Shown: positions 8,901 through 16,154, numbered from the stretch's first letter. The stretch: 31,421 nt of DNA from CAYGZA01 sp964354135 (GCA_964354135.1 CAYGZA010000031.1:1-31421), one strand, 5' to 3'. The notes: generated from the sequence alone by a model not told the origin. A program made the numbers and translations.

Positions 8901-9761
8901 GTACTGGCCCACCGTTGCGCCGGCCTTCGCCTCGATGTCGAACCCGGCGCCCACGTTCCCCAGCACGAAGAACTCCTCCGCTGCGGCCCCGGCCAGGGGA
9001 ATCGCGACTTCGGCGGGAGACGGCGACTTCTTCTTCGCCGCTTTCCGGGGTGAAGTCCCTTTGGCCTGGAGCTCGTAGATCACCGGGCCGTGCTCGTTTT
9101 CGATCGTCGCAGCGACATCGAGATAGACCCCCTTCGCGAGCGCCCCGCCCGCGTCGAAGGCAATCCATTGGCCCATCCGCTTCTCGTCGCGCACCGAGGC
9201 GATTTCCCGCCATTTGCCGTCGGGAAGGATCAGGCCCACGCGGTAGTCTTTCGGCGCATGCCTGCCCGTGGCCCAGCCCAAAAAGCGGACGGAGGCAATC
9301 GGCTCCGCAGCGGGAAACTCGATCCAGAGCTTCCCGAAGGGCCGGTTGTCGCCGGCATACCAGTAGGTCGCCAGGTCGTCGTCGGCGGCGTTGTCGATCG
9401 CGCCGTTGCCGGGCTGCTGGTGATCTGCCCCGGCCTTGCCGCCGCACTGGGCCGATGAGACAGACCCTCCTCCGGGCGGCGTCCAGTCCCGGCCGGCCAC
9501 CAGGACGATTCCTGCCTCCTTGGGATACCAGAAGGGAACGCCGTGTCGCTTCCAGATATCCATCGCAAACGACGCGTGGGACCAGTACCCAACCTGATAA
9601 AGGTCAAAGGTGCGGTCGTTCTTAAGGGCCTTCAGGTTGACGCAGAGAAACCCGCCGACTTTGCGAAAGGAGTTCTTGCCGTCTTCAGAGCGCGCAGGCG
9701 AGGCTGCCCCCAGCACTGCACAGAGGCACGCCGCGAAGATGCTCAGTCTGAGAAGTCTCAT
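5904..9761 (-). CDS. Secreted family 2 glycoside hydrolase, multidomain
   Basis: The 1285-residue protein starts with a signal peptide (MRLLRLSIFAACLCAVLGAA, likely cut near ARS-ED). Next is a discoidin/F5-8-type-like region (about 95-235), then a GH2 sugar-binding domain (about 428-557), a GH2 immunoglobulin-like domain, and a TIM barrel from about 718. WNEGG places the acid/base at Glu832 and SEVGAYG the nucleophile at Glu893. The tail (about 1165-1285) looks like a carbohydrate-binding beta-sandwich. Family 2 includes beta-galactosidases, beta-glucuronidases and beta-mannosidases; the substrate cannot be told from sequence reading. It is probably periplasmic or exported and used for polysaccharide breakdown. 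The ATG at 9761 has a GGAAGGGA site upstream. The gene stands alone, convergent with the FHA protein. Confidence 0.88.
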   Translation of the reverse strand: MRLLRLSIFAACLCAVLGAASPARSEDGKNSFRKVGGFLCVNLKALKNDRTFDLYQVGYWSHASFAMDIWKRHGVPFWYPKEAGIVLVAGRDWTPPGGGSVSSAQCGGKAGADHQQPGNGAIDNAADDDLATYWYAGDNRPFGKLWIEFPAAEPIASVRFLGWATGRHAPKDYRVGLILPDGKWREIASVRDEKRMGQWIAFDAGGALAKGVYLDVAATIENEHGPVIYELQAKGTSPRKAAKKKSPSPAEVAIPLAGAAAEEFFVLGNVGAGFDIEAKAGATVGQYVVSYESGQQEVVPLVVGKNLAHVRYGHFVPEAEPAYALSDKHPPDAERATGLYYHLDEMVAVEPKKQLMMFGHRLAHPGRPLKSISLRATDAGCALYLAALTLRQRGPRMNALVYNGRMVKPYPDDAPRAAPSPLEALEDAKQRLPLDGPWLYRTDPGNLGVRERFCAPEHDVSAWKRMPVPSQWYVQGVDYHGVVWFRRDFDVPDAFPGSVAELCFGGVDYDARVWLNGHYLGRHVGAYASFKLDAAAALKKGAGNTLVVRVDSPIDPGFSGQKTLIKGNAMDDIAMPYGEEGCMGGIYRSVSLRGRGEVGIEDAWTTSTLNRDLTHADVKVRLTLCSKEPGPDDLVVRCRLMEPGGAKTHSVESRRTGLPAGRTPIELVIGIDKPRLWYPWEQGEPFLYTMEIEVRRGDRLLDRHLARVGIREVSFDEKKHCLHVNRHRIFLKGMLNDDVHWMSLMDRTGYRQRIRMQKDANLNVIRVVTHQSSPEMYDLCNEMGMMVWQEMPLQWSYSASAPVRKDILDIVRETVVQCRPHPCVVGYSAWNEGGQGEFSEKLVSLMKSLDSSCPISRACGGGDWDIHIYPNLAGNLSRITPLWSGVKVRFVSEVGAYGLPSIDEMHAILGPDLFPFDSAEYYWETFHSYRYNDGPVFLDAPAAADWPTEKVRRYVIEKRDASERWLRQFMKFMYENFRGQRFDPTTAAIHCRFDDPFPSAFLGIVNFTGRPRTAYYAVQEACQPVLPILFFDYGGAEDVRVVNEYWHRSWRDCTLKYTLRTRDGHTVKQVERKFSLPADATVKVLTREEAGDVWHLPGFLADLQVVGPDGRVLSENRYDLTADEIRDFVTAVYPVPPVTPVDGILLRNTEAQELSGAIRRVEVKDTYSGKVLEIGAEEKEGAIRHELTIPRSGEYLVRVACDSGEALRGFDLAMDGKKADREHYPFIQLAQGITREPYSSRALSWRPGWRVSLSQGSHTLVLRRAQGPKALALVLDAICLQPSRR

Positions 9762-9949
9762 TCCATGTCCCTTCCGGCGTTGTCCATGATGTCGTCCCAA
9801 GGCGAGATTCGTACCCGGCCGAACCCGGCATGACGATGTCTTGCGGGCCATTATGTTCGTTTCGCGGATGCGCATCAAGGAGCAGGCCCAACGGCAGGTC
9901 GCGGCCTGCCTTGGGGACTCCCGCGCCGGGCGACAGGCCGGCAAGACTG

Positions 9950-9972
9950 GCCGGGCCGCGACGAGTGGGCAG
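9950..9972. repeat. 23-bp direct repeat, copy 1
   Basis: Identical to 10701-10723 (it contains CCGGGCCGCGACGAGTGGG). The two copies bracket the small membrane-protein gene at 10050-10676. Confidence 0.85.
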
Positions 9973-9978
9973 GAGCGG

Positions 9979-10052
9979 TAGGCTGGGGCGTTAGCCCCAG
10001 CATTAGGGTCGCAACAATACAAACGACTGGCTGGGGCTATCGCCCCAGCCTA
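9979..10052. repeat. Palindromic element with TAGGCTGGGGCG arms
   Basis: The outer arms, 9979-9990 and 10041-10052, are perfect 12-bp reverse complements. Each side also folds locally (GGCTGGGGCG with TTAGCCCCAGC on the left; CTGGGGCTATCGCCCCAG on the right), giving a double hairpin. The right terminus supplies the TAG stop codon of the minus-strand gene that begins at 10676. Confidence 0.85.
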
Positions 10053-10676
10053 GGAAAACGGCATACACGAAGCGATAGCAAGAGCGAAGGAAAGAGGGAT
10101 CAGAAGCAAGGACCAAACACAGACTACCTTCGCGAATCGCGTAGGATTACGGTTGCAGCCGCGAAAAGACTTAACAATGCTCAGAGGCCACGCAGTAAAG
10201 GTCAAGAGAGCTCCGCCAACGCCCCACATGGTGCTTTCGCCCTGCCCGCTGGAACCCGAAGCGTTGATATACCAGATCAGCAGAAGAGGGCCGACGGTAA
10301 ACCAGCCGGTTGTCAATAGACAAATGACGTATGCATCCGTGGTCGCCGCGTCGGACTTCGACATCAGCGCGTTGTATCTTGGGTACCGGTTCACGGCGTC
10401 GTTACCTCTGTCGCGGGCACCGGGAGGCCAGGCGTAGAGCCCGACGAAGCTCATCTTCGTTGCGGCTTTTGGCCTTGTCAAGCCCCCGCTGGTCCAGGAG
10501 GCGATGAGCTTGGCCAAAGAGAAAGCAACGGCACCGCCGAAAACGGTGCCGAGCCAACCCCCGAAGGCCGGTCCCAGGCCACCACCAAAGGCCCCGGTTC
10601 CCGAACCGAGCAAAGCAGCGTCTCGCGAACCGCCTAACCCGTGACTGCAAGAGGGGCATTGCAGAAAGCGGATCAT
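10050..10676 (-). CDS. Hypothetical membrane protein with N-terminal CxxC
   Basis: I do not recognise this 208-residue protein. It starts MIRFLQCPSCSHG, a possible half zinc-ribbon. A glycine-rich hydrophobic stretch follows at about 20-60, with further membrane-type segments near 115-135 (CLLTTGWFTVGPLLLIWY), 150-165 and 182-203. It has a charged, basic middle region. Function is unknown. The last codon is followed directly by a TAG lying within the terminal arm of a palindromic repeat, so the original C-terminus may have been altered by insertion. A 23-bp direct repeat flanks the gene on both sides. Confidence 0.55.
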   Translation of the reverse strand: MIRFLQCPSCSHGLGGSRDAALLGSGTGAFGGGLGPAFGGWLGTVFGGAVAFSLAKLIASWTSGGLTRPKAATKMSFVGLYAWPPGARDRGNDAVNRYPRYNALMSKSDAATTDAYVICLLTTGWFTVGPLLLIWYINASGSSGQGESTMWGVGGALLTFTAWPLSIVKSFRGCNRNPTRFAKVVCVWSLLLIPLSFALAIASCMPFS

Positions 10677-10700
10677 TGCGGAAAGGAAACGTGTCCAATT

Positions 10701-10723
10701 GCCGGGCCGCGACGAGTGGGCAG
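10701..10723. repeat. 23-bp direct repeat, copy 2
   Basis: Identical to 9950-9972. It is preceded by GTCCAATT at 10693-10700 and followed at 10760 by ATTGGACTTATCCCC, so it lies inside a decayed version of the AAGGGGATAAGTCCAA palindrome. Confidence 0.8.
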
Positions 10724-10760
10724 AATTCGCCTCCGCGAGCGTATCGGGAGACCGCCGATA

Positions 10761-10776
10761 TTGGACTTATCCCCTT
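10761..10776 (-). repeat. AAGGGGATAAGTCCAA repeat arm overlapping a stop codon
   Basis: Exact copy of the 16-bp arm found at 1460-1475. Read on the minus strand, it encodes the final residues Arg-Gly and the TAA stop of the cysteine desulfurase gene. A degenerate partner arm lies at about 10685-10700. Confidence 0.85.
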
Positions 10777-11996
10777 TTTTGTCCGGTGGGCGGCGGTCCG
10801 CTCATTTCTCGCAGGCGCAGCACCGCCTCGGTGACCGTGCGGATGGCGAACTCGATTTGCTCCGTCGTGTTGAAGCGGCCCAGGCCGAAGCGGAGACTGC
10901 TGCGGACCGCGTCATCGGGCAGGCCCAAGGCCCGCAGCACGTGGCTCGGCTCCGGCCTGGCCGACGTGCAGGCACTCCCGGAACTGACGGCCAGGTCCTT
11001 CATGGCGAGCATCAGCGTCTCGCCTTCGACACCGGCAAAGCTCACGTTCAAGTTGCCCGGCAGGCGCCGCTCCGGCGGCGAGAGCACGGGGCCGTTGAGG
11101 GTCACGCCGGGGACCGCCGCCCCGAGCCCTTCGTAAAGCCGATCGCGCAGGGCCCTCAGGCGCGCCATCTCTTGGGGCATTTCCTCCAAGCACAGCTCCA
11201 ACGCCCCGGCGAAGCCGACGATGCCCGGCACGTTCAGCGTCCCGCTCCGCAGCCCGCGCTCGTGACCGCCGCCATAGACGAGCGGTTCCAGCCGGATCGG
11301 CGGGCTGCGCCGGCGGACGTACAGGGCGCCGATCCCTTTCGGGCCGTAGATCTTGTGGGCCGTAAAGCTCATCAAGTCCACGCCGAGGCGACCGGCGTCC
11401 ACAGGGATCTTGCCGACCGCCTGCGTGGCGTCGGTGTGGAGGGGCACGTCGCGCTCGCGGCAGACGCGGCCGATCTCTTCCAGTGGCTGGATGACGCCGA
11501 TCTCGTTATTGACCAGCATGACCGACACGAGGATTGTGTCATCCCGGATCGCTTCTGCCACCTGCTCCGGCAGCAACCGTCCCGCGTGCTCGCCGGGTGC
11601 CCGGACCACCGGCAAGAGCGTGACCTCGAAGCCCCGGCGGCGGAGCTTTTCCAACGGATCCAAGACCGAAGGGTGCTCGGTGGCCGCGCTCACCAGGTGC
11701 CTGCCGCGCTTGGCCATTCGCTCGGCGAGCCCGCAAATCGCGAGGTTGTTGCTTTCCGAAGCCCCGCTCGTGAAGACGACCTCCTTGGCTTGGGCCCCGA
11801 TGCCCGCGGCGATCGACTCCCGCGCCGCCTCGACCGCCTCTTCGGCCTCTCGGCCGAACGAGTGCCCCGTGCTCGCCGGATTGCCGAACGTCTGGCCGAA
11901 ATAGGGGAGCATCGCCTCCATCACCCGCGGATCGACCCGCGTGGTGGCGTGGTTGTCCATGTAGACGGGCAGCGACAGGGCGTTATCAAGGGGCAT
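10767..11996 (-). CDS. Cysteine desulfurase, IscS/NifS type
   Basis: The 409-residue, PLP-dependent enzyme removes sulfur from cysteine as a protein persulfide for Fe-S cluster assembly and tRNA thiolation, in the cytoplasm. Visible motifs are VYMDNHATT at the start, ATEHPS, the PLP lysine in SFTAHKIYGPKG (Lys215), and the active-site loop SSGSACTSARPEPSHVL (Cys343), which marks the IscS/NifS group rather than SufS. Length is normal. ATG 11996 is chosen because family members begin just before the DNHATT motif; an upstream start at 12068 would overlap the preceding gene. The stop at 10767 falls inside a dispersed repeat arm, so the last few residues (GPPPTGQKRG) may derive from it. No iscU is adjacent. 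It follows the Nudix gene on the same strand with a 20-bp gap. Confidence 0.93.
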   Translation of the reverse strand: MPLDNALSLPVYMDNHATTRVDPRVMEAMLPYFGQTFGNPASTGHSFGREAEEAVEAARESIAAGIGAQAKEVVFTSGASESNNLAICGLAERMAKRGRHLVSAATEHPSVLDPLEKLRRRGFEVTLLPVVRAPGEHAGRLLPEQVAEAIRDDTILVSVMLVNNEIGVIQPLEEIGRVCRERDVPLHTDATQAVGKIPVDAGRLGVDLMSFTAHKIYGPKGIGALYVRRRSPPIRLEPLVYGGGHERGLRSGTLNVPGIVGFAGALELCLEEMPQEMARLRALRDRLYEGLGAAVPGVTLNGPVLSPPERRLPGNLNVSFAGVEGETLMLAMKDLAVSSGSACTSARPEPSHVLRALGLPDDAVRSSLRFGLGRFNTTEQIEFAIRTVTEAVLRLREMSGPPPTGQKRG

Positions 11997-12016
11997 GGGA
12001 AGGCTCGTGGCACCGG

Positions 12017-12637
12017 CTAGCCGTGACGCTCCGCTCCAAACAGGGCCCGCAGACAAATCTGCGACCACGTCTCGAAGCCCGACAGATCGGCCAGGATCTC
12101 CTCAATCGGCCGGAAACCGCTCTCCAGGATATCCGTCTCGCGGGGCCGAACCGCGGGCCGCTCCACGTCGAACCGGTACACGACGCCCAGATGGACCTGC
12201 CCCACTTCCGTCTGGTCGTCGTTGATCAGGCCGACGCAGCGGGCCGTGTAGGGCGCCTCGACGATCACCTCCTCTTGGAGCTCCCGTTGCATGCCGACCT
12301 GGTAAGGGTCGTCGCCGGCCTCGCAGTCGCAGTCCGTGCGGGAGATGTGGCCGCCGATGCCGACGCTTCGCTTGCGGTGCAGCCGGCCTTCGCCTTGCCC
12401 GGTCCCTCGCGTGTATTGGAAGACGGTCTGCCGTCCATCCCCTGCTCGGTGGCAGAAGATGATGTAAGGAATCAACTGCTTGAAGCCGGGGTCCGTTTCC
12501 ACCTGGTGGCGCGGGAGGTAGCGGACGTGCTGCGGGCTGAGCAACTCGCCCAGGTACCGGTCCACGTTGCCGCTGAACCCCTGAAAATACCCCAGCCGGC
12601 GGAAGACTTCCGCAGGCACGACCAGCACGTGTTCCAT
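12017..12637 (-). CDS. Nudix-hydrolase-like protein
   Basis: The 206-residue protein contains VGIGGHIS and, further on, MQRELQEEVIV, which matches the REUxEE core of the Nudix box that binds metal and cleaves nucleoside-diphosphate-X bonds. The box is unusual: Asp replaces the upstream Glu and the trailing Gly is missing, so activity is uncertain. An N-terminal segment (about 1-80) beginning MEHVLVVPAEVFRRLG, with IPYIIFCHR and FQYTRG, looks like a family-specific extension. ATG 12637 is preferred over TTG 12652; neither has a strong ribosome site. It lies directly upstream of the cysteine desulfurase and may be cotranscribed with it, with no evident functional link. The substrate is unknown. 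Confidence 0.72.
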   Translation of the reverse strand: MEHVLVVPAEVFRRLGYFQGFSGNVDRYLGELLSPQHVRYLPRHQVETDPGFKQLIPYIIFCHRAGDGRQTVFQYTRGTGQGEGRLHRKRSVGIGGHISRTDCDCEAGDDPYQVGMQRELQEEVIVEAPYTARCVGLINDDQTEVGQVHLGVVYRFDVERPAVRPRETDILESGFRPIEEILADLSGFETWSQICLRALFGAERHG

Positions 12638-12805
12638 CGAGGCGCTAGACAAGGGAAAGTCCTCTGTTGCGGACCGGACACCTTGCCGCCGGTCCGATTG
12701 TCTTTCTCACGTCCGGGGCGACAAGCAAGAGTGGTTGAAGCAGCCATTGAAGTATAGAAACCCGAGGGGCGGCAGGGGAGCCGCGGCAATCCATGACTTA
12801 CCCCC

Positions 12806-13852
12806 CTAGAAGATCATCATGGCGTCCCCATAGCTATAGAAGCGGTATTCCTCGCGGATCGCCTCCTGGTATGCCCGCGCGATCAAGTCGTCCCCTCCGA
12901 ATGTCCGCACGAGAATCAGCAAGGTCGTCCGCGGCAGGTGGAAATTGGTCATCAGGGCCTCAACGGCGTGGAATTGGAACGGCGGGTGAATGAACAGGTC
13001 GGTCTTGCCGGAGAAGGGCTTTAGCACCCCATCTCGGGCAGCCGTTTCGAGCACACGGACCGAGGTGGTGCCGACCGCGACCAGCCTGCCCCCACGGCTT
13101 CGCGCCGCGGCGATTCGCTCCACGGTCTCTAGGCCCACCGCGGCCCATTCGGCCTCCATGCGGTGTTCGGCGAGCGTATCTGCCACGATCGGGCGGAAAG
13201 TCCCCAGTCCCACGTGGAGCGTTATCCAACAGAGTATCACCCCACGCCGCTCCAACTGACGCAGCAGTGGTTTGGTGAAGTGCAATCCCGCCGTCGGGGC
13301 CGCTACGGCACCGGGGGACCGGGCAAACACGGTCTGGTAGTGCTCCCGATCCGCCTCCACCATTTCTCCCCCGCGAATGTAGGGCGGAAGAGGGACGCGG
13401 CCGACCCGCTCCAAGAGGCGGAATGTCTCCTCCTCGCTCTCCGGCCGGACCACCCAGACCCCGTCGGGCAGCTTGGTGCCCAAACGGACCTGGATGTCGT
13501 CGTGTCCCTGGGTGCCGATAAGAGTGACAGTCTCTCCTGGGACGAGCCTGCCGCGGGTCTTGCACATCACCCGCCACAACCCCTCATTTGTGGTCTCCAG
13601 GAACAAGCCCTCCCAGTGACCACCCGTCTGCGTGCGGCGGCCGACCAGTCGGGCGGGGATCACCTTCGTGTCGTTGAGGACGAGGCAGTCCCCCGGCAGG
13701 AGGATCTCGGGGAGATCGCGGACGTGCTTACGGGTCCAGGAGTTTGTGGCCCGATCGACCACTAAGAGCCGGGCATCGGCGCGATGGAGCAGCGGGTCTT
13801 GCGCGATCAAGTGGCGCGGCAGTTCGTAATCATAGGGGTCCAATTCCGACAT
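12806..13852 (-). CDS. queA: tRNA queuosine synthesis enzyme QueA
   Basis: S-adenosylmethionine:tRNA ribosyltransferase-isomerase (348 residues) moves the ribosyl part of SAM onto preQ1 in the wobble position of GUN-anticodon tRNAs, forming epoxyqueuosine. The sequence follows the family throughout: YDYELPRHLIAQ near the start, LLPGDCLVLNDTKVIPARL, a central PTAGLHFT, LHVGLGTFRP, and a C-terminal ALMTNFHLPRTTLLILV then YRFYSYGDAM. Length is typical. The ATG at 13852 is supported by AGGGAAG upstream and the usual start context. It is divergent from the glycosyltransferase gene, with 89 bp between them that must hold both promoters. No other queuosine genes are in the window. Confidence 0.96.
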   Translation of the reverse strand: MSELDPYDYELPRHLIAQDPLLHRADARLLVVDRATNSWTRKHVRDLPEILLPGDCLVLNDTKVIPARLVGRRTQTGGHWEGLFLETTNEGLWRVMCKTRGRLVPGETVTLIGTQGHDDIQVRLGTKLPDGVWVVRPESEEETFRLLERVGRVPLPPYIRGGEMVEADREHYQTVFARSPGAVAAPTAGLHFTKPLLRQLERRGVILCWITLHVGLGTFRPIVADTLAEHRMEAEWAAVGLETVERIAAARSRGGRLVAVGTTSVRVLETAARDGVLKPFSGKTDLFIHPPFQFHAVEALMTNFHLPRTTLLILVRTFGGDDLIARAYQEAIREEYRFYSYGDAMMIF

Positions 13853-13941
13853 CGCCGCTGCTTCCCTTTCAGGGAACTGAACTTTACCCGCCGCACAGAA
13901 CCGAATATAAGCCACCAACCCTCGGCCGTGCAGGGGAGAAC

Positions 13942-15066
13942 ATGGGCAAACTACGGATCGCGCTGTGCATCACGGACCTGGACATCGGCGGGGCCGAGCA
14001 GTGCCTGACCGAGTTGGCGTTACGGCTGGAACGCGGCCGCTTTGAGCCGGCGGGGTATAGTCTGGCCCCTCGCCCGACCGTCGCGGAGGCATCCTGCATC
14101 CCCGCCTTGGAGGCGGCCGGCGTCGAATTCCATTGCCTTGGCGCGGTTCGCTACCGGCAGATTCATGCCGCCGTGAAGGAGCTTCGACGCCTCCTCGAGC
14201 GGCAGCAACCCCACTTGGTGCAAACGTTTCTCTTCCACGCCAACATCGTAGGGCGGATCGCTGCCCACCGTGCGGGGGTCCGGCGCGTGGTTTGCGGGAT
14301 TCGCGTGGCTGAGCGACACCGCCGCTGGCACCTTTGGGTGGACCGCCTCACCGCGAGGCTGGTCGATCGGTACGTCTGTGTAAGCCAATCCGTGGCGGAC
14401 TTCTCCCAGACGCAAGGAGGGCTCCCAGTCGAGAAGTTGGCCGTCATTCCGAACGGGATCGATGTCCGCCGCTATCCCGCCCAAACGCCCGCTGATCTGA
14501 TGTTATGGGGGATTGCCCCCGGCCGGCGTGCCGTGACATACGTCGGACGATTGGATGCCCAGAAAGGGGTCCGGTGGCTGCTGGAAGCATCGTCATTCTG
14601 GCTCAATCGCCTCCCCGATTGCGACCTCCTCCTGGTAGGCCACGGACCCGAGGAATCTGCGTTGCGCCAAGTCTGCGGCCAACTGGGAATCGCCTCGCGG
14701 GTCCATTTTGCCGGGTGGCAGCGCGACGTGGGAGAGATCCTGGCCGCTAGCGGAATCCTCGTTCTTTCCTCCCGTTGGGAGGGCATGCCCAATGTGATCC
14801 TCCAGGCGATGGCAAGCCGCCTCCCTGTCTTGGCGACCGATGTGGAGGGAGTCCGCGAGCTATTAGGCGAAGAGGCCGATGCCCAGACCGTGCCCTATGG
14901 GGATTCGCAAGCCCTTGCCGACAAAATGGTTGAGATTCTGTCGGACCGCGTTAAGGCTGGAGCCCTTGGCCGCCGGAATCGGGAGCGCGCGGAGGCCCAG
15001 TTTGGCGTCAAGCGGATGGTTGATGCCTACGAGGAACTTTGGGAATCGCTCGTCAAGGGGCCTTGA
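13942..15066 (+). CDS. Family 4-type glycosyltransferase (GT-B fold)
   Basis: The 374-residue protein resembles retaining GT4 glycosyltransferases that transfer sugars from nucleotide donors to lipids, polysaccharides or other acceptors. The N-terminal domain opens with RIALCITDLDIGGAEQ, the family's GGAE acceptor loop. The hinge region has VIPNGIDVRRY, and the C-terminal donor domain has VTYVGRLDAQKGV, LLLVGHGPEE, FAGWQRDV and SSRWEGMPNVILQAMA, whose E-x7-E-like segment contacts the donor. It lacks membrane segments and a signal peptide, so it is likely cytosolic or peripheral at the inner membrane. GGGGAGA is 4 bases before ATG 13942. The donor and acceptor are unknown, and no other envelope-polysaccharide genes adjoin it. 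Confidence 0.9.
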   Translation: MGKLRIALCITDLDIGGAEQCLTELALRLERGRFEPAGYSLAPRPTVAEASCIPALEAAGVEFHCLGAVRYRQIHAAVKELRRLLERQQPHLVQTFLFHANIVGRIAAHRAGVRRVVCGIRVAERHRRWHLWVDRLTARLVDRYVCVSQSVADFSQTQGGLPVEKLAVIPNGIDVRRYPAQTPADLMLWGIAPGRRAVTYVGRLDAQKGVRWLLEASSFWLNRLPDCDLLLVGHGPEESALRQVCGQLGIASRVHFAGWQRDVGEILAASGILVLSSRWEGMPNVILQAMASRLPVLATDVEGVRELLGEEADAQTVPYGDSQALADKMVEILSDRVKAGALGRRNRERAEAQFGVKRMVDAYEELWESLVKGP

Positions 15067-15321
15067 CCCCGCCCGGCAAGCCTCGGGTTGGCCGATGAGA
15101 GGTGGCCGCTGGTCGCTGATAGCCGATCGTTGAGAGCCGACAGCCCTGCTCGGAAGACGCTGCAATTCCTCAGTCAAGAGAGCCACGTGTCCCCGTCGTG
15201 GAGAATCTCAAAAATCTTCTTTGTGCAGTTGCGCCCAGGCGAATCGACGGAACTTGGGCCGCAGCCGAGAGCTAGGAATCCTGCGAGCGTCGAAGCTGTA
15301 GACGGGTCTCCGAAAACGCGC

Positions 15322-15349
15322 TTGACCTTGCCGGCCTAATGGGTATTCT
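15322..15349 (+). promoter_or_regulatory. Sigma70-type promoter of mraZ
   Basis: TTGACC at 15322-15327 and TATTCT at 15344-15349 are separated by 16 bases, which places the transcript start near 15356. The -10 element overlaps the first MraZ box and is just upstream of the second. Confidence 0.6.
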
Positions 15350-15384
15350 TGGGCGCTTGTGGGGATAAGTGGGGACTTATGGTG
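15340..15384 (+). promoter_or_regulatory. MraZ operator: five boxes at exact 10-bp spacing
   Basis: Boxes are TGGGT 15340-15344, TGGGC 15350-15354, TGGGG 15360-15364, TGGGG 15370-15374 and a weaker TGGTG 15380-15384. In E. coli MraZ binds three TGGGN direct repeats separated by 5 bases, which is the same 10-bp period. The array spans the -10 element to 4 bases before the mraZ start codon, as expected for autorepression. Confidence 0.85.
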
Positions 15385-15388
15385 ACCC

Positions 15389-15862
15389 ATGCTGCTCACC
15401 GGGACGTTCGCTCGTTCGCTGGACGAGAAGCTGCGGGTCGCCATCCCCAAGCGGTTTCGGGATGCCGTGGGGTGCCGCCAGGGAGGGGTCCTGTATGTGG
15501 CGCCTGGGACCGACGGGTCGTTGGCCATTTACACCGAGGAGGTTCTGGAGAGATTGGCTGGGCGGCTGGCCCTAGCATCGCCCACCCAGCAGAACATTCG
15601 GGCCTATGTGCGGCTCTTCTACGCCCGGGCCCAACAGGTCGAAGTTGATCGGCAAGGCCGGATTCGCATCCCCGCGGAGTTAGCGGAGCTGGCGGGGCTG
15701 GGTAAGGAGGCGGTCCTTTTGGGGACGCAAGATCATCTGGAGCTCTGGGCCGCGGACCGCTGGCGGGCCTACCTGGCGGAAAAGCAGGCCCATTACGACG
15801 AGATCGCCGAGGCCGCATGGGCCCGTGCGGAACCGGGTTTCTCTGGAGAAAGGAGAACTTAG
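15389..15862 (+). CDS. mraZ: Transcriptional regulator MraZ
   Basis: The 157-residue protein matches MraZ, the conserved DNA-binding regulator at the head of the division and cell wall (dcw) cluster. It carries two SpoVT/AbrB-type beta domains: residues about 1-55 (LTGTFARSLDEKLRVAIPKRF) and about 85-130 (QQVEVDRQGRIRIPAELA). Each contains the DxxGR/K-hxIP signature, with DEKLRVAIP in the first and DRQGRIRIP in the second. MraZ assembles as a ring that contacts several TGGGN boxes; five such boxes lie directly upstream. It is followed after 292 bp by rsmH, the usual neighbour, but a hairpin with a T run lies between them. Confidence 0.95.
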   Translation: MLLTGTFARSLDEKLRVAIPKRFRDAVGCRQGGVLYVAPGTDGSLAIYTEEVLERLAGRLALASPTQQNIRAYVRLFYARAQQVEVDRQGRIRIPAELAELAGLGKEAVLLGTQDHLELWAADRWRAYLAEKQAHYDEIAEAAWARAEPGFSGERRT

Positions 15863-15903
15863 CGAGTGCCGTCCGTCCGTTGGCTCGCCGTGCGTGAGAA
15901 CGG

Positions 15904-15936
15904 AAACGTCAGTCCCGGGCCACCTGGCTGACGTTT
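15904..15936. other. Hairpin after mraZ
   Basis: AAACGTCAG at 15904-15912 pairs with CTGACGTTT at 15928-15936 around a 15-base loop. No T run follows. It may be a transcript-processing or stabilising element. Confidence 0.4.
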
Positions 15937-16049
15937 CGCTTGGCCACGAGGCTGGGGTTGTTCTCACGGGCATGGGAGGCAGGGATGCCTCCCGGCCGCG
16001 AATTGCGGGTTCGCTCGTCGCCCTCGCCGACGCAGTGACCGCTGGCCCT

Positions 16050-16096
16050 TCACCTCGCACAGGCACACGGAAGTGCCTGAGGTGAGGTGCTTTTTT
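16050..16096 (+). terminator. Terminator- or attenuator-like hairpin before rsmH
   Basis: AGGCAC pairs with GTGCCT, and CACCTC with GAGGTG, forming an imperfect stem at 16051-16082. It is followed shortly by six T at 16091-16096. It lies 59 bases before the rsmH start and would end or attenuate transcripts from mraZ. Confidence 0.55.
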
Positions 16097-16154
16097 CACC
16101 GGGGTCCGGCGCGGGCCGCAGATCCTGTCTCGCGGGCACATCTTGTACCCACTC

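Larger units (their letters stand above)
15067..15388. other. Intergenic region upstream of mraZ
   Basis: No gene is seen. It contains decayed GATAGCCGATCG / GAGAGCCGAC text related to the dispersed repeats at the window ends, then the mraZ promoter and operator at 15322-15384. Confidence 0.6.

Noticed and set aside
5920..9053. Long open frames on the plus strand opposite the GH2 gene and a long alternative minus frame across 4540-8451
   Set aside because: They are shadows of the GC-rich GH2 and FHA genes: no family motifs, no ribosome sites, and extreme Arg/Pro/Ala composition.
10641..12020. Plus-strand 459-codon frame opposite the cysteine desulfurase
   Set aside because: It is the antisense shadow of a clearly conserved gene and has no recognisable motif.
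15095..15165. Small gene between the glycosyltransferase and mraZ
   Set aside because: The sequence is decayed repeat text (GATAGCCGATCG and similar), not codon-like.
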